This document shows, one piece after another, positions 34,437-48,340 of a stretch of DNA of 64,000 nucleotides; position 1 is the first letter of the stretch, and every line of letters starts with the position of its first letter. Under the pieces are notes generated by a model. The model searched no databases. It was given only the letters and a program-made list of their open reading frames with translations, and had not been told where the DNA came from. The stretch is taken from NCBI RefSeq assembly GCF_964340395.1, contig NC_135568.1:17074276-17138275 (forward strand). Direction: 5' to 3'. Source of the stretch: Glandiceps talaboti (Eukaryota > Hemichordata > Enteropneusta > Spengelidae). The translations under genes were made by a program, and so were the position numbers.

Positions 34437-35329
34437 TGATACAATCATCAAGCAACATTATATGCTCTGAAAGGATGTTACCTATACTTACAAATATAAA
34501 TCATGAACTGATAAGGCTAACTTAACAAGCTATAATGAACATTGCAAGCCTTTCTATCTATCACCAGTGTATGTATGATATTAACATAAATGTGAAACGT
34601 CCATTCTTAGGATATCTCATTTAATGACCGTCACTTGATATAATTATGTTGTTATCTCCTCATTATGCTAACAGCCATATCAACACTCATTATGACACAC
34701 TCACTTTTTGTAATATTCATTGTACATGAATGTATTTAAATAAGAATAATAAGGCATGCATATATTCCCTATTAGTAAGGACAATGAGTCTTCGAAATAA
34801 GATCTTAGACAAATGATATGTGGTGAGTGAATAGACCATTGTACTACACTTCAACAACGAACTATTGTTTACTTGTCTGCCGGTATATTTAGGCTTCTCA
34901 TATATACTACCAAGTCGCCATGGATCATCAACTATGCGAACCATAAACTCTTAGACTAGCTCCCACAGTCCATACTGGCTTCATTAAAGTGTGTGTTTTA
35001 CACATTTACTTTAACCCAACAGTTAATTCCTCCAATCCCCTGGCAGTGTGCTCTCATTTTAACAGTTTGGATGTGGGAGCAACACACTAGGGGGATTGAA
35101 TTAGCTGTTGTGTCAAACTTGTGAAAGTATTGTGGTTTAATAACAAACTTTGTGGTGAACACACAAAAATCATTATGTGACGTCAGTCTGTGGCAATGTA
35201 TGTGTCGTGCCCTCCTATACTGGCACATCAGCTTGTATAAGTATGTCACGGTTGTTTGCCAATAACTGGTTTCTGGACTCGTAATTCTGGCACAAACGTA
35301 TCTTTATTCTCCAAGCATGTACATATGTC

Positions 35330-35519
35330 TGAAAGTATACACAGAGAGATACTAGTGTAGCCGTACTGGCCACGTCTACACTTTTGTATAATAAATATAA
35401 ATATAGTAAAAGTAAAGATACAAAAGACACAATAACTGAAAGATAAATTTTGAACTAACCTGAAAGTTTACACACAGAGATTCTAGTGTAGCCGTACTGG
35501 CCACGTCTGTACTTCTGTT
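35330..35519. repeat. Direct repeat pair of about 58 bp
   Basis: CTAGTGTAGCCGTACTGGCC occurs at 35352 and again at 35485 with matching flanks, a spacing of about 133 bp. Confidence 0.7.
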
Positions 35520-36281
35520 ACACTATTCTGTCGCGCTTACTTATATAGCAATAGTCATGTGATAGAAAGGTAGGAAGTAATTGGATGAAAAGATGTTAAC
35601 GGATGGAATCAGGTGATTTGAAATAGAAATGAATATTTATGGCCACGACAACAAAGGAATACATTACGGTAACTCACAAAACGGAATACAGAAGGGACAT
35701 AGACACACTATAAATGAGATTGACACAAGTAATTTATGTGTACTTTTATTACACACGACTGTGACAAGTATATGAAACCGTCCAGGGATAACATTTAATG
35801 TGGTCAATGCCCAGGTTAAACTTTAATCCATGGACAGTTTGATATTAGCATTCATATATACCCGTTTCATGACCGTTACCAACTGCTGTGTAATTAGTGT
35901 GTCAAACATGTAGGTATCGTTCAAGACATGATGTTAGTATACGTTGCTAATCTCTCATACCTTTGTCTAATCTACATCACTGTCTGAATATCTAAATCTC
36001 AAATTACCATTACCATACCCCCATATTTTACAGATGTATTCTCTTCCTGGTTACTGATATAGGTCAGTGGCAGTTTCAATCAACTGCACACATCATTACA
36101 ATAATAAACATTTGATATATTTTACACTTTAATCATAATGGTGCCAGTAGTTTTCAGTTAGATGTTTCTTCGAATTTAGTTTTACTGAAACAAGCAATTG
36201 ACAGTAAATACGTTAGAAAATAAAAAATAGGTCAATGTACCTTGCGAGACCTTTGTGTTTTATAACTGAGAACTGTTGAGG

Positions 36282-36415
<134 letters not shown>

Positions 36416-36417
36416 AA

Positions 36418-36517
36418 AATGAAAGAAGACGAGTCTGATATTACATTGTGGATTTACACTACGGACCGTTTCACCAGTAAATCCACAATGTAATATTAGA
36501 CTCGTCTTCTTTCATTT
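36418..36517. mobile_element. Perfect-arm palindrome (small foldback element)
   Basis: Arms of about 39 bp start AATGAAAGAAGACGAGTCT and are mirrored at 36478-36517, with a 20-bp centre. It sits between TA-rich sequences, as TA-targeting MITEs do. Confidence 0.7.
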
Positions 36518-36633
36518 AATGTATGATAGCTCTCCAAGGTGATCGAGAAAGAAAGAGTTCCAGTACTACCAAAACTATTACGCTCTGCCACTGCGGTATA
36601 GAGCACTGTCTTAGCAGATTGATACTCACCGAG

Positions 36634-36636
<3 letters not shown>

Positions 36637-36722
<86 letters not shown>

Positions 36723-36905
36723 TGTGTCTGTGTCTGTGTGTGTCTGTGTCTGTGTCTGTGTCTGTGTGTCTGTGTGTCAGTGTGTCTGTGTCTGTCTGTT
36801 TCTGTCTGTCTGTCTGTCTCTGTCTGTCTGTGTCTGTGTTTGTGTCTGTCTATCTGTGTCTGTCTGTCTGTTTGTGTGTGTGTCCGTACTGTCCCGTCTC
36901 TGTGT
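36637..36905. repeat. (TA)n (TG)n TCTG compound microsatellite
   Basis: The run passes from TA through TG to TCTGTG and TCTG units. Poly Cys-Val frames here are artefacts. Confidence 0.95.
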
Positions 36906-37343
36906 GTGTTTTAATTGAGTGTAATTTTGTTAATGACATAAATGAAATAGCCCTCTACGTATACGTGCTTGTGTGTTATTCAATATGTCAACCCACATGT
37001 ACTTCCAAAGGAATTCCAGGTGACATCAAGCTTGTTGTTGTTTGAAGTGATGACCGAGTAAACAAATGATTCATACTGTCATAATGTTGTCGTTATAGTA
37101 ACGAGCTATACAAAACGTTGTGGTTTTTCGCATTTGACTATTGGAAGGTGTACTTCATTACACATACAGAGCAGTGCTCAAAGAACCCCTCTTTGTACTA
37201 TAAATAAGGTACGTCTGACGAATCTAAATTTGTCATTGTTACTCCTTTTATAACATTTTGATAGTTGCATGGCACTTTTGAGTCTTGTATTTATCTGTGT
37301 ACAAAACAGAAGAAACAAAGAGAGTACCTTAAATAGCAAACTA

Positions 37344-37409
37344 TGTATGTATGTATGTATGTATGTATGTATGTATGTATGTATGTATTAATGTCTCTCT
37401 GTCTGTCTC

Positions 37410-37459
<50 letters not shown>
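37344..37459. repeat. (GTAT)n and (CT)n microsatellites
   Basis: Tetranucleotide then dinucleotide run that forms the border of inverted duplicate copy B. Confidence 0.9.
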
Positions 37460-37754
37460 GCATATCCGTTGACTATTGACTAGTCAATGTTCTCAAGTTT
37501 GCAGCACACAATTTTCAGTATTTGGGGGTCTAGTGGCCGTATATAGGAAGAGCTGTGACACTAAATCCAAAGGAATTTTTTTAATCAACTAAGTTAATAA
37601 ACTCCCAACAGCAACAGGACTTCGATCGAAGTATGATGATTGCCAAATGATTTATCATACTCTATGTACTGACTTGTCAACTGTACTATCTGCAAACTGA
37701 TTTATTTAGTCTTATCACATGTTGCCATGGGTCATCGACTATGTGAACCTATAG
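37456..37754 (-). repeat. Inverted duplicate pair, copy B
   Basis: Reverse complement of 17866-18163, lying about 140 bp upstream of the LRR gene's start codon. It is therefore inside that gene's probable promoter or 5' UTR. Confidence 0.85.
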
Positions 37755-37895
37755 GGGTGTCACAGCTCTTCCTATATATGTTGCCTTATATATTTTAAAT
37801 TAATATTATACTGATTTTTCACATTTAACATCTTTCAGAACAAACTGACAAGCAGTCCACTAGCATTTTTACGTTTATTTCTCTTTTTTTCCAGC

Positions 37896-40800
37896 ATGGC
37901 ATCTAGAAAGCTTAATCTTAGTCGAAAGAAGTTAGCACGTTTACCAGACGAAATCGGAGAACAAACGCATTTGGAATCGCTGATACTGGAAGAAAATAAG
38001 TTGTTTGATCTTCCCAGTTACTTGGAGAGGTTCAGCAACCTCAGAGAGCTAGTGTTACATCATAATGAATTTCAAATATTTCCCAGCATAGTGTTAAAAC
38101 TTGAACAGTTGGAGTTCCTTGACATGAGGAAAAATCTACTGGACAGTGTACCGGAGAATCTGTATCAGTTAAAACATTTGACACACTTGTATTTGGACAA
38201 CAATTATTTGGAGAGATTCAGATATAATCCACATCGTTCGATTCGATACCCAATAAAACTCGAAGAACTGAGTCTTTCTGGAAATTGCAGGCTTGGAGCC
38301 CCCAACATTAAAATAGATGTTGCAGAACGACTAACAAAGATGAGATTATTACACCTGTCTGAATGCAACTTATCGAAGATTCCAGTCTTTGTATATGAAC
38401 TTCACGGACTTAGAGAACTTGATGTTAGCAACAACAGAATACACGATGAAATCCCAGATGATATCCGAAGATTAAAATCGTTGCAAACGTTTGATATTTC
38501 AAGTAATGAAATAACAATTATACCAAATTCTTTAACATTACTTAGACAATTAACTTTTCTCAATGTAGAACACAACTATGTACGTAGATTACCAGACGAC
38601 CTGAAGAGATGTCAGCACCTGCAGTATCTTAAATTTGGACACAATAAGTTCCATCGCTTTCCAGATGACATTACCAAACTGAAAAATCTTCGACATCTAA
38701 GTGCGCCAAACAACAGATTGGAAGACATACCAGAAGAAATAGATTTATTGAAAAAACTTGAATTTCTTGACCTAAGCAGCAATTTGTTGAGCAGTCCACG
38801 AATAATAGAAAATATATGCTACTGCAAGGCAATGACACAATTATTCCTTAAAAATAATCAATTAGGGAAGTTACCGAATGCTCTTACAAGGCTAAGCCAA
38901 CTGAAGAAATTGAACGTGTCGAAGAATTCCATTACACAGCTACCGAATGGTATTGAACATTTGTCAAAACTAGAACATTTGAATCTCGATGAAAATAGAG
39001 TGGAGAGCATTCCATCTCAGCTCTGTAAACTCGTCAATCTGGAAATTTTCTCTGCGCATGATAATTATATTGAAAAGATTCCTAACAATGTAGCTGAACT
39101 AAAAAACTTGAAAGAATTTCGTCTCTCAAAGAATACACTAAAGCTTTTGCCAAAAGAATTTGGTAAGTTAACGAACGTGCGATTTATTGACATCAGCGAT
39201 AACTGTATCACAGAACTTCCACGAATTAGATGGTTGAACAAACTTGAGATTCTTAATGTAAGTAAGAATGCACTTGAATCGTTACCGGATGATATAACAG
39301 AGCTCACAAAACTTACCGAAATCGATGCAGAGGATAATGCAATCACTAAGCTACCAGAGGACTTTGCCACTAAGCTGATCAATCTTAAGTACTGCAACCT
39401 TAAAGGTAATAACGAACTTCGAGATCCACCGAAGGACGTTTGCCTTTCAGGAGTGGAAGCAATTCGAAGATATGAAGAAGATCAACGTAAACAACTTCCT
39501 TTGTACAGAGGTAATGACAGTCCTACCAGAAGTGACTCGGAGACAAGCATCAGCGAAGCCAGTAGTTATGGGGAAGCAGACAATACACTCGATAGAAGGG
39601 GTGCTGCTGGTTTCAACCAAGGTAGGTTTTGGCATTTAAACATTATTTCATGCGCCTACCTAGAAGCAAGCTCAGTTCAAGGTTATTTGAGATGTTCTAA
39701 AAATCAAGAAAGCAAATACCTTAATAATGAAGTAATTACAATCTTTCCTACTGTACTGCACTTGTTGTTTCACCTCCTATTCTGGGAGCTTTTCAGGCCA
39801 GCTGATGATATATTGACAGAGGTTAGTTACATATGATGGAGTTGAATTTTCCAGTGATATATAATGATAGCCATCGAGGAATTTTTCACTTAAAAATCTA
39901 TGAGAAGGGATACATAATGCAGAAGGAACTTAATGGCCTAAAACAATTCGACAGTGGTCACTTACAAAATAGGTAACCCTTGGTAAATAAAGGTGGACAT
40001 CACATTACTGACTACAAGGAATTTGTCAGTAGAATTAGAAACGTCCTGTTGGAAGTTCACCTTTGCCCCAAAGTGCAATATACGTGAAGCATTGATTGTG
40101 AAACAACCAAGCATTTGCAAAGCTACATGTCATTGTAGAAAAGGGTTTTTTCTTCCATCACAATCCAAAACACAATGACCCCCCCCCCAACCCATCCACA
40201 ATTTTCAAAACAGCATGACTGTACGTACTGCCAATTTCAAAAACAGGCTGACCCCCCCCCCCCACCCCCACCCCGACCGAAGAAACAGACCGGTCCCTAA
40301 CAGCTAACTGGCCGGTGTGAGCAAACAACACTGTTGTTAGAAAAATTCCTCAGTGGTCCTCATTATCACTTGACAATTCAACTCGGTCACGTGACATCAA
40401 TCGCCTGTCATTACGCCGTTCTGGTATTATACTGTAAACATATTACTTTCATAAAATGCATGTCATTTTTTTCAGGTATCACTAACGAGCCCTACGCCAT
40501 ATCATCCTTAACAATAAACACGTTAGCTACTGTCCGAGCTAATATCCATATTCAAACAGACGGCGGCCTGGTGGAAGGAACAATATCTGTCCCAAAGGTT
40601 TGTACAATAAATACTACGATTGTTGCAACATATAGCCATCATTGACAATGTTGTGTTGTTAATATATATATTTGTTACATATATTTGTCAGATAAAGACA
40701 TTAAAGACTGTTTCACTTTGTAAGATTGGTAGTGGCTACAGGAGCTATATATAGTACTCATAACAAGAGGGAGGGCTGGGGGAAATTAGGGCAGGGGTCA

Positions 40801-43800
40801 TATTATACAAGTCGTTTCTCGATGAGGGTCATAGTTTAGAAAATGGGATTAGGATAGGCTTACATTTAAATTTGACTCATTACATTATCTATCTTTGCAT
40901 TTGGCATCCTGCCACTGCCACATTCCAATGCTGCCACCATGTACTATATATCAGAACATGTAAGTCAAATCGCCACTGACAATCATGCAACTTCTGTTAT
41001 TTGTTAGTTGTGGTTTGGTGTGAAGAGATGAATGCGTCGTCTTATGAGAGTGAAAACAATGTATCTAAGCTTTGCATTGGGTGCTTTAATGCAGTGCCTT
41101 CTTACAAATGTTCTGTCGTATTTTAGAAACGGAATCGAGGAGGATCACATTTGAGCGCCAACACCCCGGACTTGATTTACCCCATCCCATTACATAAAAG
41201 GCTCTCTTATTGGACCAGCAAGATGTAATACATTGCTATCAATGTGTTATTAATTATGATATTCTATAATATTAACGCGTCGGTTACTTTCAGAAATCTG
41301 TGGATCGCTTCATCGATCTTAAAGAGCAGTTTTCGTTACTTGTCCCCGCGCAAGGTATCCAAGGAGAATCTGTCAAATTTACATTCTCAATCCGTCGCAA
41401 GCGTACTGTGGAAATTCCTCTCTACCCAGGCGAAGAAATAACATCTGGGCTTCTTGAAATAACAGTAGTCAGGGGAGCCTTCATTGGTAAATTGAAGATA
41501 ATGTGGTGTATGGAAGATGAAAATAGACACCACGACTTCCTAGCTAGAACTGCTGTGGGTCCATTTGCTGAATGGCAGTTTGCAGATTCAATAATGGTAA
41601 GTATGAATAGAAAGAATGTATAATTCATAAAGCTTACTTTAGGATATATCGGTAGAATCATCAACTTTCTATACATTAAACTGTGTCACCGTTTCAAGAC
41701 ACTGTCTACATGTATATGGTTGCTACGCCATGACATGCACAATGTGGTAATGCATAGCGTTTAAGTGTGGGCAGTAAGTGTAATAACATAACAACGTGCC
41801 TATGCATTGCATAAATACATGTATCTATTAAGAAGTTCAGCCTGAAACCTCACACCGCCAAAAAAATGTTGGTGGTCTGAATAGGGAACTTGCAAACTCG
41901 CCATGTTGAATGTTGCATCATGGGAAACGAGATAATAAATACTAATCAAATAGTATTGTAAGCAATAATGTTACATTGTTTGTAACCACAAATAATCAAT
42001 TCATAGTTACCCTGACAATTGTGGGAGGTTAACTTTATCAGTAGCTCCAGATTAGGTATTACGATAACCACAGATAATATTATACTCCTTTATTTGCGTC
42101 TGGGCATGCTCAGTCTGGATTGCAAGTTCCCTAATGAAACTAACAACGCATGTAACATGTACAGTCACGGGTTTCAATACTTGAGACAGTGGTTGTAGTC
42201 TTTTCAGCCATGCCACTTATATTGAATTTTATTTGAACAAATGAGATGTTTTGGTGGAAATATGGATATAAATATATGAAATAACGTATCAATCGAATCG
42301 CTTTCATCCAGGAAAAATGATGAAAAGCTATATAATATGTCTGTCCAAAGGGGAATAACATTTATTATTTATTATTTCTTGTAAAATAGCTGTTTTGAAA
42401 TGTTAGCATCGCATAGTAGAAATACTTATATCAGTTCAACATGATTAAGTTCAAGTGTATTTCTCCCATTTACCCATACAAGGTAAATTTGACGAATAAT
42501 GTTAAGTTAATGACTGGTAAAATTGATTTTCAAGGAGGAAAAGGACGGCGTGCTGTCAACCTTTGTCCCAATTGAACCGGTTATTCAGATTTTGGTTATA
42601 TCTAAAGAAAAATCAGGTATGTGTTCAAAGTTTGAAGATTGTTGCCTCCGGTCGTTACTCAGTTTTGGATACAGTACGAGCACACAGATGTACAAAGAAA
42701 TGATCTTTCAGATTATTCACCATGCCAATCTTTTGAGATAACATATATTCTTCCGGATTTTTAAAACTAATGATCAATATTCACATTAATATTTTTCTGA
42801 AATATTGTAGTGGAACTGGGCACGCCAATGTTTGAATTGTTGCATGCAACTCATAAGAGAAATGTGTCGTGTTTTCATCTAATATTACAGATATGGAGGA
42901 CAGTACCAGAGAAGAAGATGTATCAGACAGAGTGGGTACTCACTATATTTATAAGGTAAACGTTCTTAGGCTAATGTGACATTGCATGCACAGCGAAGAT
43001 CATTTTCATCAGTCTGTCAATATTAATGTTTTCATCGTTGTGTATGTCAATACTTTAGCAACCACAACGCCATTTCAAGTAAACTTGGTACAAATGTCAG
43101 CCGCTTTATTAAGATACGTAGGAAAGTCACTTAATTTCCTAACCTTCCAAACGGGGGCCATAGTTTGCCAATATTTGTCAAAATATTTAACATTTTCCAC
43201 CATAACTATTAACCAGATAACGATCTGAATGCTTTCCCTAAGGAACCCCCCCCCCCTCCAAAAAAAAGTTTCAATTTGCTGTTTGTTGATTACTAAATTA
43301 TTAAATACTTTCCCAGAATGTCTCGTTTATTTGGTACGGCAGGCCTTTTCTACGCCAGATTTGCCAATTTCCATGACTTCGTTGTTTTCAGAAAGTTCTT
43401 ATGATGCAGAATTGACTTTTCTGGGTCCTTAAGCATAAAAAATGCAACTAAGCTAAAACCGGCCTCATCTTTGCTTCCCTTTCAATATATTTTTAATAAT
43501 GTTTCCTTTTGGGTTCGTCTTTAGGATGGGTCATCGACGGAGGAAAAAACAGAACTACCATCTAACTTCACCATTGTCATTCCACGTACATCAATTATGG
43601 AGTCTTTCCAATTGGATCATGAAATACTAGACAAGTCAGAAGTTCCGAATCCAACAACTCGTCCTGGAGAGAAACTCGAGTCTAAGATAATCCAGCTTGA
43701 AGCACAAGTCCGCAGTGAGGTGGTATTGAAGTCTAAAGCTAAGATACGCCTTCTATGGAAGATTAATCACGATCCCCATGATGGTAGATATGCATTCAAG

Positions 43801-43941
43801 ACAAGAACAGACAGGGATGACTGGAAAGAGACGAGTATTAAAAGGGCAGACATTGCTAAGGTTAGTCGTTGTTATCAAGAGATACTAATTGTTTTCTCTA
43901 GAGGTCTATAATGTTTTGTGCGAAGAAAGTTTTTCCTGATA

Positions 43942-44012
<71 letters not shown>

Positions 44013-44601
44013 TGTGTGTGTGATGTGGTATTTAGGTTTATAGTTTTAACAATGAACTTAGATACAAGATGATATGCATACAAAAGTAAGGGCTAGTATA
44101 TGTGTAAGGAAAAGTTAATACTTGACAATTGAAGGCCAAATATATGTATATATTACCTGTACTTTGACAGCGTCTTCTTTTATTTTTGTTTTATTTTTCA
44201 CCCACGTTTGTCTACTCTTTGGGCCTATGGCCTTTCATGCAAAAAAACGTATTACTAGAAAAAATATTGCTCACAGACTGAAAGAAAAAGATAGTGACAG
44301 AATTGCTCACTCGCAGTGAGGATGTATACATTCAAAATGAACGTCACAACGAGTGTGTCACAATGTATTCATAAATTTTAACAAACAGTATCAGTAGTTC
44401 CAATACATATGTGTTCAGCTGATCAGATGAGACTTGCGGTTCATGATAATTAGAACTAGGTAATCCCTTGAGATATTTAGTACAACTCATTCGTCAGTTA
44501 CAAACGCATTTGTCTTTTATTTCAAGGGCGTTGTTGAACTTTGTATGGATAGGGACATTTCTAAAGTTGTAACTTTTGTCATGACGTCAAGACCAAAATA
44601 A
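37896..44601 (+). CDS. Leucine-rich-repeat protein with unidentified C-terminal half, 7 exons
   Basis: Probable intracellular LRR scaffold or sensor; there is no signal peptide or membrane segment. Exons: 37896-39621, 40476-40597, 41294-41596, 42535-42616, 42891-42955, 43525-43860, 44527-44601; phases agree and give 902 aa. One large exon holds about 20 LRRs of the SHOC2/Ras-suppressor type (LxxLPxxIxxLxxLxxLxLxxN), residues 1 to about 500. It closes with PPKDVCLSGVEAIRRYEED, a common end of intracellular LRR blocks in ROCO, PIDD and MFHAS1-like proteins. An acidic Ser-rich linker (about 525-575) follows, then about 330 residues of beta-rich look and no domain I can name. I see no death domain, kinase or GTPase motif. 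If intron 1 is retained, the frame ends at 39836 (646 aa). LRR identity is certain; function is unknown. Confidence 0.88.
43951..44022. repeat. (TG)n/(TGCG)n microsatellite
   Basis: Lies in the last intron of the LRR gene; the TGCG sub-block is internal. Confidence 0.9.
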
Positions 44602-45165
44602 GGTTAGTTTGTTTGTTTGTTTGTTTGTTTGTTTGTTTGTTTGTTTGTTTGTCTGTCTGTTTGTTTTCAAAAGAATTTGATATTTCACGTAAAGTAATTG
44701 ATACTAATACAGTTCTTACCTAAGGACTCGTGTGCGTATCTGTTCCGGAGTCGTTATGAAATATTGTATTTTATGTTCATGTACATTTGCTGAAGTCTAT
44801 ATATACAATATGGTGTGCATGGATCCGATGGCGACTTATTATTGCCCGTGGAAATTACGATCAAAGGTATTCATATATAGCCATCTAGATATATCTCGTA
44901 ATCGACAAACAAGACTGAACGAATGATCTTCTGACCCGGTGGTATTTAGTCGTGTTTCTGCAATAGTGTCGTCTATTATCGGGAGCTAGAGGCTTCGATC
45001 GATATCCATCTTCATAAACTTATACAAGCCATTGTTAGTATACTTTCATGGGGACCCATCATATCATACACCAGGGTAACTGACATGATAATCGTAACAT
45101 GTAGTTTCCCATCGTCGGAAATGTACCTTTTCTAGGAAAACCGTTGTTGGCTGCACTATTATTCA

Positions 45166-45474
45166 CTTCACTCACTCACTCACTCACTCACTCACTCACT
45201 CACTCACTCACTCACTCACTCACTCACTCACTCACCCACCCACCCACACTCTCACTCACTCACTCACTCACTCACTCACTCACTCACTCACTCACTCACT
45301 CACCCACCCACCCACCCACCATCTCACTCACTCACTCACTCACTCACTCACTCACTCACTCACTCACTCACTCACTCACTCACTCACTCACTCACTCACT
45401 CACTCACTCACTCACTCACTCACTCACTCACTCACTCATTCACTCACTCACTCACTCACTCACTCACTCACTTC
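45166..45474. repeat. (CACT)n microsatellite with CACC interruptions, about 308 bp
   Basis: CACT units are interrupted twice by short CACC blocks at equivalent places, suggesting internal duplication of the array. The Ser-Leu-Thr-His open frame is an artefact. Confidence 0.97.
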
Positions 45475-45547
45475 ATGCAGTAAACTATGTTCTTTGGTTT
45501 AACCAAATCAGAATGTTTGTTCTTTATTACAGTCGCAGTGCTGAGAC

Positions 45548-45665
45548 TGAGCACTTTGACCAATCGTGATGTCTCGTTTATCAGCAGCCAGCCACAATGC
45601 TATCACCAAGCCCTTCGAATTGTTTTGACAAAGTGAAAATTACTATATGGTCGAAGTTAATGGCC
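45548..45665 (+). repeat. Dispersed repeat, copy 1 of 2
   Basis: Matches 48155-48262: shared TTTGACCAATC, CAGCCAGCCACAATGCTATC and TTTTGACAAAGTGAAAAT. Each copy follows a tandem array (CACT array, 37-bp minisatellite). Confidence 0.8.
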
Positions 45666-45863
45666 TTGTTATTCACTTCTTGCAAGTTTTAGAACATTTA
45701 TCAATGTTACAATACTAATTCGGAGATATGAGTGTGATATTAACGACCAACTTTGAATATAGAGAAGAATTTATTGTCATAAAGATGGAAAATGTGTATT
45801 ATTATATGTATAACTTTCGCCATCTTGCCACCTCGTAAATATAATAACACAATCGGAAAAGTT

Positions 45864-46172
45864 GAAGTGGCCATATGAATGAGGATTGGTAGTTATTTTG
45901 GATTTTTAATTTATAAGATTTTTTATCATGGCTTCCTACTTGAAAAATGAATGTGAAAGTCATACACTAAGTCTGTGTTTGTCACTCAATACATTACAAC
46001 AAAAAAACTGTGTAAAAGGTTTGTTATTGTACAATAACAAACTTTTCACTTTTCATTATGTTTTTAGTTATAAACATGGCATATGTTGTTTCAAATAGAA
46101 AGCCATGATAAAATTGTTTTATAAATTAAAAATCCAAATTAACTACCCACTCCTCATCCATATGGCCACTTT
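45864..46172. mobile_element. Long foldback element
   Basis: The whole 308 bp is one imperfect palindrome. Arms of about 150 bp start AAGTGGCCATATGAATGAGG and end CATATGGCCACTT. The centre is the perfect 24-bp palindrome around TTATTGTACAATAA. It has no coding frame and its target duplication is unclear. Confidence 0.8.
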
Positions 46173-47445
46173 AAATCATCTTGACTTGTCAATGAATACC
46201 TAGTCCGTGCCTATGGGTCTGTGAAGAAAATGTATATCCACGAAGCCCGCCCCCTTGCGGTTGCAAGATGACAAATGAAATTATTGATCGATCGACATTT
46301 GATTTCATTATTAGCCGTTGGAGAAGGGGATATACTTCCCTACTCTTACTAGTCTTAGTTCATTTGATATGCTAGCTGGACATCAGCATTTTCATATATA
46401 CCATGGACAACCCGAAAGATGACACAAAACATTGCCGCCAGTCAGTAGCTCTGAAGACGCTAGACTTTGGTTCCGTCTTGCCGAAGTATAAATGGCATTA
46501 CATTGTATTTGTATATATATCTAGAAACTCACTGCCAATTTATCAGTAGTCTGGACATTGACTTTCCCCAATGCATTGACTTGCTGTAAACATTGTAAAA
46601 TATATCACACACGATCAATAAAAGCAATAAATTATATATAACGAGTTATTTATTAGCCAGATTTAAACTGGATGCCTCCCGTAAGCTCGCTCAAAGCCAT
46701 AGATTTTTGTTCCTACACATATTGTTGAAATACATGCAAACGTCTGATCTATAGCTACATGTACATATTTAGAATACATAGTGTTGGGATTTTGAGGTCG
46801 AAATGTGGACATTCTTTTTTTTTAAACTCAATGAAAAATCAAACCACAAACCAACGTTTCACATTCATTGGAATATTTGAATATTAAGGAGCAATATTCC
46901 TTTTTGATACATTTTTGTGGGATTTGGCTATCTTAACATTGGATCAGAGAGAAGATCGATTTAAAGGGAAGAGAAACCACCAACGTACATATACATAATC
47001 TGCTTTCTAGCATTCCCGTTAGTGATCATACGAAAGATCGAACATTTTTATGGTAGGGAGTCCGAGGTAGGAGGGCATTATCAATACAATGTTGTGAGGG
47101 TTATGGTCTCTCGCACGTGGATATGTTATGAAAAGCTAATTGGAGCGGGGGGGGGGGGGTAATATTTCTTCAGTTTAATATGGGGTAGATTATTGGCGAT
47201 CTGACGCAACATAGTGGTGTTTGAGATCACAAAGCAGCCTGTATGCGATATCAATATCTTACAGTAGGATCATTAAAAACACTAAATTCTTTTCCGTGTG
47301 TGTGTGGGGGGGGGGGGGCAATTTTTATTTCTCATCTTCCAAAATCGATTTCACTTTTAATGGATCTGCTTGTATACCCTAAATGCAAACATTTTTTTAA
47401 AATGTCGTCACTTGAGAAATAGAATTTCCGCTAAAGGATTTTTTC

Positions 47446-48127
47446 ACAACTACATACTGGCTTTGTATCGCACTACTACTACTACGTATACTGGGTTATA
47501 CATGTACTTCGATTCCATGCTTCCACCTGGCTTTATAGTCGCGCACTACATACTACTACATACTGGCTTTGTATTCACACAGCACTACTTACTACTACAT
47601 ACCGTCTTTGTATTCATATAGCACTACATACTACTACATACTGGCTTTGTATTCATAGCACTACATACTACTACACACTGGCTTTGTATTCATAGCACTA
47701 CGTACTACTGTATACTGGCTTTGTATTCATAGCACTATATACTACTGTACTACATACTGGCTTTGTATTCATAGCACTACATACTACTACATACTGGCTT
47801 TGTATTCATAGCACTATATACTACTACACACTGGCTTAGTATTCATAGCACTACGTATTGCTGGCTTAGTATTCATAGCACTATATACTACTACACACTG
47901 GCTTTGTATATATTCATAGCACTACATACTACTACATATACTGGCTTTGTATTCATAGCACTACATACTACTACATATTGGCTTTGTATTCATAGCACTA
48001 CATACTACTACATACTGGCTTTGTATTCATAGCACTACATACTACTACATACTGGCTTTGTATTCATAGCACTATATATACTACTATATACTGGCTCTGT
48101 ATTCATAGCACTACATACTACTACATA
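47446..48127 (+). repeat. 37-bp minisatellite, about 17 units
   Basis: Units read CATACTGGCTTTGTATTCAT then AGCACTACATACTACTA, with small variations. The same unit occurs in reverse complement at 61794-62021. Confidence 0.9.
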
Positions 48128-48154
48128 GTGATTTGAAATTGATATGCTGTCTGA

Positions 48155-48262
48155 AAAATTTGACCAATCATGATGTCTCTTTTATCAGTCAGCAGCCAGC
48201 CACAATGCTATCACCCAGCCCTTCTTTTGACAAAGTGAAAATAACTATGGTCGAATTTTGGC
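48155..48262 (+). repeat. Dispersed repeat, copy 2 of 2
   Basis: See 45548-45665. The two copies differ by small indels. Confidence 0.8.
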
Positions 48263-48340
48263 CAATTTAGTTATTCTAACTAAAATAATTTAGTTTATTA
48301 TTCTACATTGAACTATTGATCTCACCCCTAATATCACAAT

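Noticed and set aside
37896-39836. 646-residue single-exon LRR protein
   Set aside because: A good donor at 39622 and six downstream exons in matching phase make the 902-residue spliced form more likely; the long form would need intron retention.
40170-40275. Poly-C runs as possible structured regulatory DNA
   Set aside because: Simple homopolymer stretches like those at 2155, 7431, 43248, 47147 and 62513; nothing suggests more than slippage.
45144-45569. 141-residue Ser-Leu-Thr-His frame
   Set aside because: Product of the CACT array.
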